A DNA stretch of 64,000 bases from Bacteroidales bacterium UBA5833 (GTDB taxonomy: Bacteria; Bacteroidota; Bacteroidia; Bacteroidales; Lentimicrobiaceae): assembly GCA_002433025.1 (NCBI GenBank), contig DJGZ01000070.1, forward strand, positions 66,030 to 130,029, given 5' to 3'. Below the pieces are notes generated by a model. It searched no databases, was not told the origin of the DNA, and saw only the letters and a program-made list of their open reading frames with translations. Positions within the stretch are counted from its first letter, which is position 1; the number at the start of each line of letters is the position of its first letter. Both the position numbers and the translations under genes were made by a program. Below are positions 52,313 through 62,512 of this stretch, one piece after another.

Positions 52313-55300
52313 GTGAAAAATCTACCAATCATCCTGCTGGCAACCATTATGATGGTTGCTTCATTACTTTATGCCCAGAAGCCAAAGAAACAGATGTATA
52401 TGCCCGACGACCCTGTTCCGGGAAAATACAAGGTTGACACCCGCATTGACAATATGGCCTACTGGAGGCGAATGGCTTCGCTCGGACTGGTACCTGTTGA
52501 ACCTGATCATGCCGCTCCGTTCGGCAAATATACCGGAAGCCGGCTTTCAGGCAGAAGCGTGATGACTGATGATTCTCCGGATGTACCGGTGACAACCGTC
52601 AACTCCACCCAGAGTGAAAACTCAATTTTTGTGGATCCAAACAACCCTCAGGCGGTTCTGAACTCAAACAACTCTACACCGAGACCAGCCAGCACCGTAT
52701 ACGGAGCCAATGATTTCTGGTCGAACGATGCAGGAAGCACCTGGGGAGGGCACGTACAGGGGGCTGGCGGCGAAAACAGCGGAGACCCCACCACAGCCAT
52801 CGGGTTGAACGGATGGTATTACGTGGGTTATATCCACTCATCAGGCGGCCAGGGAGTCTCATACTCCACCGACCAGGGCAATACATGGACACCAGTGCTG
52901 GTGGCTCCTGCCCCGTCAGGGTTTAGCTCCCTGCTGGACAAAAATCACATGTGGATTGACAACAGCACCACCAGCCCTTATGAGGGGCAACTCTACGATG
53001 CCTGGACAAATTTCGGCGGCAGCAATGATACGGAAATAGAAATAAGCCGTTCCACAAATAATGGGCTCAACTGGTCATCACCGGTCAACATCAGTGCGAA
53101 CGTTAATGCAGGCAGCCACAATCAGGGCGTGAACATCCACACCGGGCCCAACGGTGAGGTTTATACCATCTGGGCAATCTACGACGGGTGGCCAACAGAT
53201 GAAACCGCCATTGGCATGGCCAGATCATTCGACGGTGGTGCCTCCTGGCAACCGGCAACCCGGATCATCAGTAATATCAGGGGTATTCGAAACAGTGCAA
53301 CCTCAAAAAATATGCGTGTGAATGCCTTCCCTTCCATGGCCGTTGATATCAGCAACGGACCAAACCGGGGAACGATCTATGTGGTTTGGCCCAACATCGG
53401 AATTCCCGGGACCAATACCGGCAGCGATATGGATGTATATATGATCCGCTCGACAGATCAGGGGAACACCTGGTCATCTCCGATCAGGGTTAACCAGGAT
53501 CCTTCCGGACTCGGGAAACAGCATTACTTCCCCTGGATTACCTGCGATCCGGCCAATGGCAACCTGAGCGTAGTTTATTATGATGACCGCAATGTTTCCG
53601 GAGCTCAGGCCGAAGTTTATGTATCAAACTCCATCGACGGAGGCAATTCGTGGGAGGACCTGAAAGTGAGCGATGTCTCCTTTACCCCCCAACCCATTTC
53701 AGGCCTGGCTTCCGGATATTTCGGCGATTACCTTGGCATCCATGCACACAGCCGCTGGGTTTATCCGGTATGGACCGATAACCGCACCGGCTATGCAATG
53801 ACCTATGTTTCAGCATTTCAGGCCGGCCCTCCGCCTGACCAGCCCTGGGTGGTTTACCAGACCCACCTGCTTAACGATGCCGCCGGTAACAATAACGGAC
53901 TGCTCGATTACAATGAAAACGCCCTGCTGAGCATAACTCTGGAAAATATCGGAGATCAGCCCGCTACCGCAGTAAATGCCGTTATTTCAACCGAATCAGC
54001 ATTTATATCCTTTACTGACAATGCGGAAAATTTCGGCGATTTCGCCGTTGGAGAATTAAAGACCGTTAATAACGCATTTGCTTTTACCGTTTCACCGGCC
54101 ATTCCCGACGGCGAAAAGGTCACTTTCTCACTTACAGTAACTGATGCCAACGACAGCACATTTGTTTCCAACTTTAATATTGAAGCACACGCACCCGCTC
54201 TTCAGGCCGGCAACCTGAGCATTAATGATGCAACGGGCAATATCAACGGCCGCCTTGATCCGGGTGAAACCGCCATACTGAGCATCGTTACCTTCAACCC
54301 GGGCGATTATCCGGCTGAAGGGGTGACGGCCCAGCTGACCACTACCAGCCCATACGCAACCATTTCAAATACCCAGGTTGATCTTGGCAACATCAATCCG
54401 GGTATGATGAACGCTGTGACCGCTGAATTTGAGGTTTCCGTTTCTCCTGAGGCTCCGGTCGGACATCAGGTTGCACTGAATTATACTGCAAATTCACAAT
54501 ACCACTCTACACTGAAGAATTACTTTACCCCGGTTGGTCTGATCCTCGAAGACTGGGAAACCGGTGGTTTTGAAAGTTTCGACTGGCAGTTTGCAGGCAG
54601 CGCCCCATGGACCATTGCAACCGACCAGGTTTATGAAGGTACAACCAGCGCAAAATCAGGCGCTATCAACGACAATGCCAGCAGTGAACTGAAAATCAGC
54701 TACAATGTCATGAATCCGGATACCATTTCATTCTACCTGAAAGTGTCGTCCGAAGCCGATTACGATTACCTGAAGTTCTATGTCAACAGCACCCTGAGGG
54801 GACAATGGGCGGGAGAAGTACCCTGGCAGCAGGTGAAATTCGCTGTGAACCCGGGGCAGCAGACCTTCCGTTGGGTTTACAGCAAAGATGTTTACGTTAC
54901 CGGTGGAAGTGACTGTGCCTGGATTGACTATGTCGTCTTCCCGGCACCCCTGCAAACCACTGCGTTCGCCGGGCCGGATGCCGCTACCTGCGAACAGGGC
55001 TCTTTTTTACTTGACGGATTGGCTACCAATTACACTTCTGTATTATGGGCAACCGCAGGCGATGGCACCTTTGACAATGCAACTCAGCTCAGCACATTTT
55101 ACACTCCGGGGAACCAGGATCTTAATAACGGAAATGTGGTTCTTACCCTGACAGTTAACGGACCTGCAGGCGAATTAAGAACCGATGATATGGTATTGAG
55201 CATTTCAACTCCTGCTTCGGTTCAGACAGCGGAAAACCTTTCGGCATGCGCCGGCACCGAAGTAGCCATTGAAGCTTTGGCAGAGAACTATACATCGCTG

Positions 55301-56236
55301 ATGTGGAGTACAAGCGGAGATGGAATTTTCAGCGATCCTGCATCCATGAATACAACCTACACCCCGGGATTACTTGATATCAGTTCAGGAAATGCGACCC
55401 TGACCTTTACGGCACACTCAGCGGTGCCCTGTGCGGATGCAACGGGTGTGATTGCGCTCAGTATCCTGCCTGCTCCCGGAGCCACTATCAGCGGAGACAC
55501 AACCATTTGCGCAGGTTCGGAATTACAGATTGAGGTTCAGCTGACCGGAACAGCACCCTGGCAATTAGAAATCGGGGATTATGGCACATTTACAGCTGAA
55601 CAATCTCCGGCCTACATTACCATTGCCCCCGATGCTACCCAAACCGTTCAGGTTACCGCGGTAACCGATGCCAACCAATGCCAGGGAACAGGATCAGGAG
55701 CATACAACTTTACAGTGAATGAATTGCCTTACCTGTACCTTCCCGCTGATACCATGGCCTGCGACAACCATTCGGTTACACTTACCGCCGTTACTACAGG
55801 CAATGTACAGTACTTATGGTCTCCCGGAGGTTACATTACCCAAAGCATCATCGTTGATTCTACAGGCATCGGCACCGGTACGGGCGTCTGGACGGTCCTG
55901 GTAACCGGCGACAATGGCTGTTCAAAAGAAGCATCCGTTAATCTTACCTTCAACGATTGTACCGGTATAGATAACGCTGAACGCGGAAGTGTTTCAATCT
56001 ATCCCAATCCTTCTGACGGCCGCTTCAGCATTGGCAGTGGTTCCGGTATTCAGGGCACATATAATCTGACCATCACTGATGCATCAAACAAAATAGTTTT
56101 CAGCAAGTCAGATATACTGATCGGAATTCAGAAACAGCAGGTAATAAATGCCGGCATGCTTTCTGAAGGCATTTACCTTGTCAAACTCTCAAACGTAGAG
56201 GGAACCTTGTCGGCAAAACTGATCATTAAAAAATAG
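52313..56236 (+). CDS. T9SS-secreted Asp-box beta-propeller (sialidase-like) protein
   Basis: 1307 residues, starting at GTG 52313, which gives the signal peptide MKNLPIILLATIMMVASLLY. Residues about 100-500 hold five Asp boxes (S-x-D-x-G-x-x-W, e.g. STDQGNTW and SFDGGASW) near 185, 247, 306, 380 and 441, so a six-bladed sialidase/BNR propeller is likely. Without a visible Arg triad check, enzymatic sialidase activity is unproven. Residues 513-878 repeat the accessory module of the preceding protease; two PKD/Ig-like repeats (about 882-1050, T-S-V-L-W-A-T pattern) resemble those of the following protease; further Ig-like units and a sorting domain beginning YPNPSDG (about 1230-1307) end it. 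It is 38 bases after the first C25 gene. Confidence 0.85.
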   Translation: MKNLPIILLATIMMVASLLYAQKPKKQMYMPDDPVPGKYKVDTRIDNMAYWRRMASLGLVPVEPDHAAPFGKYTGSRLSGRSVMTDDSPDVPVTTVNSTQSENSIFVDPNNPQAVLNSNNSTPRPASTVYGANDFWSNDAGSTWGGHVQGAGGENSGDPTTAIGLNGWYYVGYIHSSGGQGVSYSTDQGNTWTPVLVAPAPSGFSSLLDKNHMWIDNSTTSPYEGQLYDAWTNFGGSNDTEIEISRSTNNGLNWSSPVNISANVNAGSHNQGVNIHTGPNGEVYTIWAIYDGWPTDETAIGMARSFDGGASWQPATRIISNIRGIRNSATSKNMRVNAFPSMAVDISNGPNRGTIYVVWPNIGIPGTNTGSDMDVYMIRSTDQGNTWSSPIRVNQDPSGLGKQHYFPWITCDPANGNLSVVYYDDRNVSGAQAEVYVSNSIDGGNSWEDLKVSDVSFTPQPISGLASGYFGDYLGIHAHSRWVYPVWTDNRTGYAMTYVSAFQAGPPPDQPWVVYQTHLLNDAAGNNNGLLDYNENALLSITLENIGDQPATAVNAVISTESAFISFTDNAENFGDFAVGELKTVNNAFAFTVSPAIPDGEKVTFSLTVTDANDSTFVSNFNIEAHAPALQAGNLSINDATGNINGRLDPGETAILSIVTFNPGDYPAEGVTAQLTTTSPYATISNTQVDLGNINPGMMNAVTAEFEVSVSPEAPVGHQVALNYTANSQYHSTLKNYFTPVGLILEDWETGGFESFDWQFAGSAPWTIATDQVYEGTTSAKSGAINDNASSELKISYNVMNPDTISFYLKVSSEADYDYLKFYVNSTLRGQWAGEVPWQQVKFAVNPGQQTFRWVYSKDVYVTGGSDCAWIDYVVFPAPLQTTAFAGPDAATCEQGSFLLDGLATNYTSVLWATAGDGTFDNATQLSTFYTPGNQDLNNGNVVLTLTVNGPAGELRTDDMVLSISTPASVQTAENLSACAGTEVAIEALAENYTSLMWSTSGDGIFSDPASMNTTYTPGLLDISSGNATLTFTAHSAVPCADATGVIALSILPAPGATISGDTTICAGSELQIEVQLTGTAPWQLEIGDYGTFTAEQSPAYITIAPDATQTVQVTAVTDANQCQGTGSGAYNFTVNELPYLYLPADTMACDNHSVTLTAVTTGNVQYLWSPGGYITQSIIVDSTGIGTGTGVWTVLVTGDNGCSKEASVNLTFNDCTGIDNAERGSVSIYPNPSDGRFSIGSGSGIQGTYNLTITDASNKIVFSKSDILIGIQKQQVINAGMLSEGIYLVKLSNVEGTLSAKLIIKK

Positions 56237-56258
56237 AAAATCCTTCAATTCCTTTAAC

Positions 56259-56285
56259 GGGGGGCAAGTCAGCCCCCCTTTTCTA
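56259..56285 (+). terminator. Terminator after the propeller gene
   Basis: GGGGGGC (56259-56265) pairs with GCCCCCC (56272-56278) around AAGTCA, followed by TTTT. It closes the M14-C25-propeller transcript and separates it from the second C25 gene. Confidence 0.85.
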
Positions 56286-56347
56286 TTTTTATTGATTCCA
56301 AATAGTCATAAAATTTATCAGGACTGTTCTTCCTATTGTATTTTATT

Positions 56348-56355
56348 TATTTTTG
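56348..56355 (+). promoter_or_regulatory. Probable -7 element of the second C25 gene
   Basis: TATTTTTG matches TAnnTTTG in an AT-rich stretch after the upstream terminator, 88 bases before the ATG. The -33 element is unclear. Confidence 0.4.
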
Positions 56356-56443
56356 CGATGCTAATAATTTTGTTCATTCTCAGGGCTTTATTCGGCAGAG
56401 GATGTAAAATTTTTTACTCACACACACTTTTCAATTTTAAAGC

Positions 56444-59400
56444 ATGAAAACAACTTTACACAGGTTCTTTTCTATCAATGGCATCATAACCGTTATGATG
56501 GCCGTTGTATTGAGCATTTCCTGCGTCAGCGCTGATGCAGGCAATCATCGTTTTTCCGACAGTTGGGGAAAACAGGGTTTAACCCTTAACCGCCAGGGAA
56601 CTGATGGGATCAGCCTCAATTTCTCCATTCAGGAATTTGGACTCACCAGCCGGGAGATTAACGGTCAGGTGATGACCGGAATTGAATTCTCGGAATCATT
56701 TCTCCAGAATGAAGAAGGCGCGCCCGATCTTCCCGGGTTCGGTCGTTACATTGCCATCCCGAAAGGTGCCACGGCAGTTGTAGAAATCACAAACATGCGT
56801 TCCGAGCGCTATACCAATATTGAGATGGCCCCGGCTCCGCGTATCCCGCTTGATACAGATCAGGGACCGTTGCACTTTGAAAAAAATTCCGAAATCTATA
56901 CCCGTGATGCCTTCTACCCTGCCAAGCCAGTTACCCTCGGCGATTTCAGCCAGATCAGGGGTGTTGATGTGGCGATGCTCGGCGTTACACCATTTCAGTA
57001 CAACCCCGTTACCAAGGAGCTGATCGTTTACCGCGATATGGAAATCAGCGTACGTTTCGAGGGAGGCAGCCGTCAGTTCGGAGAAGATAAATACCGCAAC
57101 CGCTGGTGGGATCCTATTATGGAAGATGCCATCATGAATTTCGGTTCACTTCCCGTTATTGATTATGATAAGAGGGTTTCCGCTGCAACCCGCGGTACTG
57201 GTTATGAATACCTGATCATTGTTCCGAATGATGATATTTTTTATCAGTGGGCCGATTCGATTAAGAAATTCCGTACTGAGGAAGGTATCTATACCGGTAT
57301 TGTAAAACTTTCCGAAATAGGCGCCAACGTGAATGCCGCCATGCTCGAAACTTATGTAAACAATGCTTACAATACATGGGACACTCCTCCGGTAGCTATT
57401 CTGCTTCTCGGCGATTATGGCCAGGCCACGGCCAACAACAATTCGATTATTTCTCCGATTTATGACAACTATTGTGTTTCCGACAACATCCTGGCCGATG
57501 TTTCCGGCAACCACATGCCTGACATTATCTTTGCCCGTATTACAGCGCAGAATGCTGATCAGCTTGCTTCGATGATCGGCCGTTTCCTGAAGTATGAGCG
57601 CAGGCCTCCAACCAATCCTTCATTTTATGCCAACCCCATCACAGCCCTGGGATGGCAGACAGAACGCTGGTTCCAGATCTGTTCTGAAACTGTTGGTGGT
57701 TTCTGGAAAAATGTACTGGGCAAAACCCCTGTACGTATCAATGAGATCTATCAGGGAACACCCGGCAACTCATGGTCATCGGCACAGAATACAAGTACCG
57801 TTGTCGGCGTTTTCGGTCCCAACGGACTGGGTTATATCCCCGCTTCACCAGCCAGCATGGGTGGATGGAGCGGCGGTAACGCCACCATGATCAACAATGC
57901 CCTGAATTCCGGGTCATTTATGCTGATGCACCGCGACCACGGAATGGAAACCGGCTGGGGAGAACCTTCCTATACAAACAGCAATATCTCCAGCCTCACC
58001 AATACCGACCTGTGTTTTATCCTGTCTATCAACTGCCTGACAGGAAAGTATAACTGGGGAAGTGAAAGTTTTACAGAAAAATTCCACCGCTATACATACA
58101 TGGGCCAGCCTGCCGGTGCGCTCGGACTGATAGCGGCCTCTGAAGTTTCCTATTCATTCGTGAATGACACCTATGTTTGGGGCATGATGGACAATATGTG
58201 GCCCAATTTTATGCCTCAGTATGGTTCAACGCCTGAATCAAGGGGTGTATTACCAGCGTTCGGAAACGCAGCCGGTAAATATTTCCTCCGCCAGTCGAGC
58301 TGGCCCTATAATACCGGGAACAAGGAAGTAACCTACAATTTGTTTCACCACCACGGAGATGCATTTCTCAGGGTATGCACAGAGGTTCCGCAAACCATCG
58401 CAGCTACTTATGAGCCTACAATCTTCGAAAACGAAACCAATTTCACCATTACCGCCTCACCCAACTCACTTGTTTGCCTTACCTCAAACGGCGTGATCCT
58501 CGGCACTGGTGTCACCGGTTTTGTCACTACCATCAGCATTACCATTCCGCCTATGTCAGCAGGCGACCGCATCAAGGTTACCATTACACGCCCCAACTGC
58601 AACCGTTATGAAGGATGGGTGGATGTTATTCCCATGGTTACTTCAGCAATTGCAGGCGAAGACATGGCAGTTTGTGAAGGTACCGAGCCCCGGCTGAACG
58701 GAGCTGCCGTAAATTACACTTCCCTTCTTTGGGCAACCAACGGCACCGGAACTTTCAGCGATGCTACCATTCTTGACCCCATTTATTCTCCAAGTGCTGA
58801 AGACATCGCACAGGGTGCTGTCCTCCTTTCGCTTACAGCCTCAAATCCTGCCGCCAATGATTCAACCGACTACCTTACCCTTTCATTCAGCCTCGCTCCG
58901 GTAGTATTTGCCGGTAATAACGCTGACATCTGCGCCGGAGAAGGTTATTCCGCGCTGGATGCTACTGCCGAAAACTACACACAACTCGAATGGACAACAA
59001 CGGGCACCGGCTCTTTCGATGATCCTGCATCATTGAATCCCCGGTATATTCCCGGTGCTGAAGACATCGAAAACGGAGCTGCCATGCTTACACTCTCGGC
59101 CTGGAATGAACTCTGCGAACCGGTTTCCATGAACCTCCAGGTAATGATTCACGCACTGCCTGTTCCGGTTGTAAACGGCCCGGATGCAGCCTGCCAGTAC
59201 CAGTCGGAGCTTGTATATGCTGCCGAAGGTGAAGGAAACACTTACTTCTGGGAAATTGTTGGCGGAACCATTACTGCCGGACAAAATACAGGCTCGGTAA
59301 CCGTTACGTGGGATGAGCCCGGAACCGGAAGCCTCAACATGGTTGAAACAAACGAATTCGGATGCTCAGGTTCAACCGACTATGAAATCACCATCAATCC

Positions 59401-60154
59401 CGCTCCCGCACCTGCAATTGACGGAAACGCCCTGGTATGCGCCAACAGCGAACAGGTTACATATATCACACCGCTGAACGACGGTAACACTTACAACTGG
59501 ACAGTTACCGGCGGTGAAATCGTTTCAGGTGCCGATGCCAACGAAGTCGTTGTTAACTGGGGCGGCAATGGCCAGGGAACCCTGAGCCTCGTTGAAACCA
59601 ATACAGTCACCACCTGCTCGGCTGCAGCCGATTACAGTGTGATGATCAATTCGCCGGAGACTACGCTCAGTAATGATACCACCATCTGCATCACGCATGT
59701 GCTGAATATCGAAGCTGAAGATGGATTTGCCGCCTATGCATGGTCAAGCGGACAGGACACGCGCAGTATCCAGGTTAACGGAGAAGCCCAGGGCCTGAAT
59801 ACAACCACTTATACTGTTACAGTAACGGACGCCAACAACTGTACAGGAACCGCTTCAATCATGGTAACCGTTGATGCCTGCGCAGGTATTGAGGAGAATG
59901 CTACGGCCACCAGGGTCACTATTTTCCCGAACCCCAACATGGGTGAATTTACCCTGGAGATCAGCAATGCTGAACCCGGAAAATCAACCATCAGTATTGT
60001 TACCACAACCGGCGAAATGATCTACTCAAACCAGGTCGTTATCGGCCAGCAGTCATACAGGCAGAATATCGGCCTGAATGCCGGAAGCGGTGTATATTTC
60101 CTGAAAGTTGAAACAACGAACGGAACAACCATTCAGAAACTTGTTATCAGGTAA
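56444..60154 (+). CDS. T9SS-secreted C25 (gingipain-like) cysteine protease with Ig/PKD-type repeats
   Basis: 1236 residues. The signal peptide ends near VSADA; a Cys in LSISC lies just before but is a poor lipobox. A propeptide (about 40-245) precedes the C25 domain (about 247-640), with probable catalytic His499 in HRDHGMETGW, closely matching the gingipain HGSETxW motif, and Cys531 in SINCLTG. Then come two PKD/Ig-like repeats (about 733-900; NYTSLLWATNGTGTF, NYTQLEWTTTGTGSF), two more Ig-like units (about 905-1080; TYFWEIVGG, TYNWTVTGG), another at about 1085-1150 and a sorting domain beginning FPNPNMG (about 1163-1236). Transcribed separately from the other three T9SS genes. It is distinct in sequence from the first C25 protein and not a recent duplicate. 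Confidence 0.92.
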   Translation: MKTTLHRFFSINGIITVMMAVVLSISCVSADAGNHRFSDSWGKQGLTLNRQGTDGISLNFSIQEFGLTSREINGQVMTGIEFSESFLQNEEGAPDLPGFGRYIAIPKGATAVVEITNMRSERYTNIEMAPAPRIPLDTDQGPLHFEKNSEIYTRDAFYPAKPVTLGDFSQIRGVDVAMLGVTPFQYNPVTKELIVYRDMEISVRFEGGSRQFGEDKYRNRWWDPIMEDAIMNFGSLPVIDYDKRVSAATRGTGYEYLIIVPNDDIFYQWADSIKKFRTEEGIYTGIVKLSEIGANVNAAMLETYVNNAYNTWDTPPVAILLLGDYGQATANNNSIISPIYDNYCVSDNILADVSGNHMPDIIFARITAQNADQLASMIGRFLKYERRPPTNPSFYANPITALGWQTERWFQICSETVGGFWKNVLGKTPVRINEIYQGTPGNSWSSAQNTSTVVGVFGPNGLGYIPASPASMGGWSGGNATMINNALNSGSFMLMHRDHGMETGWGEPSYTNSNISSLTNTDLCFILSINCLTGKYNWGSESFTEKFHRYTYMGQPAGALGLIAASEVSYSFVNDTYVWGMMDNMWPNFMPQYGSTPESRGVLPAFGNAAGKYFLRQSSWPYNTGNKEVTYNLFHHHGDAFLRVCTEVPQTIAATYEPTIFENETNFTITASPNSLVCLTSNGVILGTGVTGFVTTISITIPPMSAGDRIKVTITRPNCNRYEGWVDVIPMVTSAIAGEDMAVCEGTEPRLNGAAVNYTSLLWATNGTGTFSDATILDPIYSPSAEDIAQGAVLLSLTASNPAANDSTDYLTLSFSLAPVVFAGNNADICAGEGYSALDATAENYTQLEWTTTGTGSFDDPASLNPRYIPGAEDIENGAAMLTLSAWNELCEPVSMNLQVMIHALPVPVVNGPDAACQYQSELVYAAEGEGNTYFWEIVGGTITAGQNTGSVTVTWDEPGTGSLNMVETNEFGCSGSTDYEITINPAPAPAIDGNALVCANSEQVTYITPLNDGNTYNWTVTGGEIVSGADANEVVVNWGGNGQGTLSLVETNTVTTCSAAADYSVMINSPETTLSNDTTICITHVLNIEAEDGFAAYAWSSGQDTRSIQVNGEAQGLNTTTYTVTVTDANNCTGTASIMVTVDACAGIEENATATRVTIFPNPNMGEFTLEISNAEPGKSTISIVTTTGEMIYSNQVVIGQQSYRQNIGLNAGSGVYFLKVETTNGTTIQKLVIR

Positions 60155-60174
60155 TCTGAAGTACAGATTGATAG

Positions 60175-60203
60175 AAAAGCCTGCCCCTGAAGCAGGCTTT
60201 TTT
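60175..60203 (+). terminator. Terminator after the second C25 gene
   Basis: AAAAGCCTGC (60175-60184) pairs with GCAGGCTTTT (60192-60201), loop CCCTGAA, followed by more T. It lies 20 bases after the stop codon. Confidence 0.88.
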
Positions 60204-60418
60204 GTTGACTTTTCAGGGGTTACAATTACTCAGATTGGCGATAAAACAAGTAAATGCAGCAAAAAGTGTATATTTCTCGAGGCTAAACCATGCTCATGCA
60301 AAAAACGTCTGACATCCTCCGGGCGTATCACAGTTCATGATTTATCAGCGGAAAAAACAGGGGCATTTTGCAGGTATTTGCAGTTGTCAACATAAACAGA
60401 ATTAATTCCTGACAATAA

Positions 60419-62494
60419 ATGGCATTCTCAGATAAGCCTAAAATACTGATCGTTGACGATGTTGAGGTCAATTTAATATTGCTGGAGACTGTTTTAAGGA
60501 AAGAGCAGGCAGAAATACACAAGGCTTCCAACGGAGAAACAGCGCTCAGTATGTCTAATGACCTGGATTTTGCGTTGATCATACTGGATGTATCAATGCC
60601 CGGGATGAACGGCTTTGAGGTTGCCGAAAGATTACGGGATCAGGAAAAAAACCGGCTTACACCGATTATTTTTATCTCTGCGATCATGTATGACCAGCAG
60701 AGCATTGCCAGGGGATATCAGTCGGGTGCGGTGGATTACCTGACCAAACCCTTTCAGAATGAAATTCTGATCAGCAAAGTCAGGATATTCCTTAAACTGT
60801 ATCAGCAAAACCGTGAATTGCAGGCACAGAGCAAAGCACTGAACGAAAGTCTGCTCAGGTATCAGAAAGCTGAACAGACCATCGTTTTCAAGTATCAGTT
60901 TGAGCGTGCCGTTTCTCTTGCTTCAGCGCGTTTTTCGGGCAATTTTGATCCGGACAGCTCCATTGATTTCATGCTGCTCGATATGGAAAGGCTATGCGGC
61001 GCTGCCTCAGCCGTATTCACTAATTTTGACCGGAAAGATCACCTGACAGGACACACAGGAAATACCGGATCCGGAATGGCCCGCACAACTCCCGGTAAAC
61101 CGGAAAAAGATGCGATCAACCAGGCCCTGGCCGGGAATGAGGAAGTATGCCGCGTTATGGTCAGTCAAAACGGACTTGCAGGTCCATGGATCAATCCGGC
61201 CGCTTTACCGGCATCCGGATCGCCTGCAGTCAGTGTAGCTATTCCGGTTAACGTTGCCGAAACACTTACAGGGGTAATTTTACTTAACGATTGCACTGAC
61301 CTGCATCAATGGGAGAAACAGGATATCTGCGCCCTCGGGGTGTTCGGAACAATAACAGGTAATGCGCTCGAACGTTCAAGAACAAGGGCGGCACTGGAAG
61401 CCAGCGAATCAAAATACAGGAGTTACATCGAAAGCGCCCCTGAAGGGATACTGGTTGCCGACAAAAAAGGGTTGATCACGGAAGTTAACCCGGCAGCCCG
61501 GAAGATTTTTAATACCAATCGGGAGAACTTTATCCAAAAGGATATCAACAAGATATTGAATCCTGAAACCCTTGCCGGAAACTATCCTGATTTTCAGGGG
61601 CTGACCTCGGGCGAAGGCAGCAGGGCTGAATTTTTTATAACAGCGGGCAAGACCTCCCGGATCATCAAAGCGGAAAGTTCCAGGCTGCCCGATAAAAATT
61701 ACCTGATTTTCTGTACCGACATCACCACTGCCCGTGAAATGGAGAAACACCTTATCCATACGGAACGTATGGTTGGTATTGGAGAAATGGCCACCGGAAT
61801 TGCACATGAAATTAACCAGCCCCTCAATACAATCTCTTTTGGTATAGATAACCTGATGCATGCCATAAGCAGCAATCAGGCCAATGAGGAATACATCAGG
61901 GAAAAATCCAGAAAAATATTCGAAGGCATCCACCGCATGCGAACCATCATCGACCATGTCCGCACCTTCTCAAGGAACAACGATGACTTTATTCATTCAA
62001 AATTCAGCGCGAATGAAGCCATCCTGAATGCTCTTTCACTCATCAGCGAGCAGCTGAAGAGCCGCGGATTCGAAGTGGTTACTGAACTGGCCGATGAAGA
62101 AGAAGTTTTGGCCATGGGCAATACCTACAAAATTGAGCAGGTTATATTAAACCTGCTGTCAAATGCCCGTGATGCTATGGAGGAAATGCAAAAACCGGGC
62201 GATACCGGCTATTTCCCCCGGATAATAATATCATCCGGCAGGGAGGGCCAGAAAATCTGTATTCATGTTACGGATAACGGAAGCGGGATAGAACCTGAGC
62301 ATATGGAGCACATTACCGCCCCTTTCTTTACCACCAAGGAACCCGGCAAGGGCACCGGCCTTGGACTCGCCATTTCATATGGTATCATGAAAGAACACAA
62401 GGGTGAAATGATTTTCAGCAGCGCTCCCGGAACAGGCACAAAAGTTACGCTGAAGCTGCCTGCTATACCAGATCAGACTAAAAATAAATCATGA
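60419..62494 (+). CDS. Receiver-GAF-PAS histidine kinase
   Basis: 691-residue cytoplasmic signalling protein with the receiver at the N-terminus: residues 8-125, acidic pocket VDDVEVN and phosphoacceptor D57 in LIILDVSMPGMNG. A GAF-like region (about 160-325), a PAS domain (about 330-440, YIESAPEGILVADKKG) and the kinase core follow: H463 in ATGIAHEINQPLNTI (HisKA, NtrB/PAS-type), N box LLSNARDAM, DNGSGIEPE and GTGLGLAISYG. An N-terminal receiver indicates that the kinase is itself controlled by a phosphate donor. The next gene, 18 bases after the stop, encodes an NtrC-type activator, its natural target. Confidence 0.92.
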   Translation: MAFSDKPKILIVDDVEVNLILLETVLRKEQAEIHKASNGETALSMSNDLDFALIILDVSMPGMNGFEVAERLRDQEKNRLTPIIFISAIMYDQQSIARGYQSGAVDYLTKPFQNEILISKVRIFLKLYQQNRELQAQSKALNESLLRYQKAEQTIVFKYQFERAVSLASARFSGNFDPDSSIDFMLLDMERLCGAASAVFTNFDRKDHLTGHTGNTGSGMARTTPGKPEKDAINQALAGNEEVCRVMVSQNGLAGPWINPAALPASGSPAVSVAIPVNVAETLTGVILLNDCTDLHQWEKQDICALGVFGTITGNALERSRTRAALEASESKYRSYIESAPEGILVADKKGLITEVNPAARKIFNTNRENFIQKDINKILNPETLAGNYPDFQGLTSGEGSRAEFFITAGKTSRIIKAESSRLPDKNYLIFCTDITTAREMEKHLIHTERMVGIGEMATGIAHEINQPLNTISFGIDNLMHAISSNQANEEYIREKSRKIFEGIHRMRTIIDHVRTFSRNNDDFIHSKFSANEAILNALSLISEQLKSRGFEVVTELADEEEVLAMGNTYKIEQVILNLLSNARDAMEEMQKPGDTGYFPRIIISSGREGQKICIHVTDNGSGIEPEHMEHITAPFFTTKEPGKGTGLGLAISYGIMKEHKGEMIFSSAPGTGTKVTLKLPAIPDQTKNKS

Positions 62495-62512
62495 TTGGAT
62501 AATCTAACGATT

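Noticed and set aside
56444..60154. Lipoprotein reading of the second C25 protease (LSISC)
   Set aside because: The -3 position lacks the usual Leu of a lipobox and the protein ends in a T9SS sorting domain, whose cargo normally uses signal peptidase I.
60108..60395. Open frame between the second C25 gene and the receiver-kinase
   Set aside because: It begins inside the protease gene, runs through its terminator hairpin, and shows no domain or signal.
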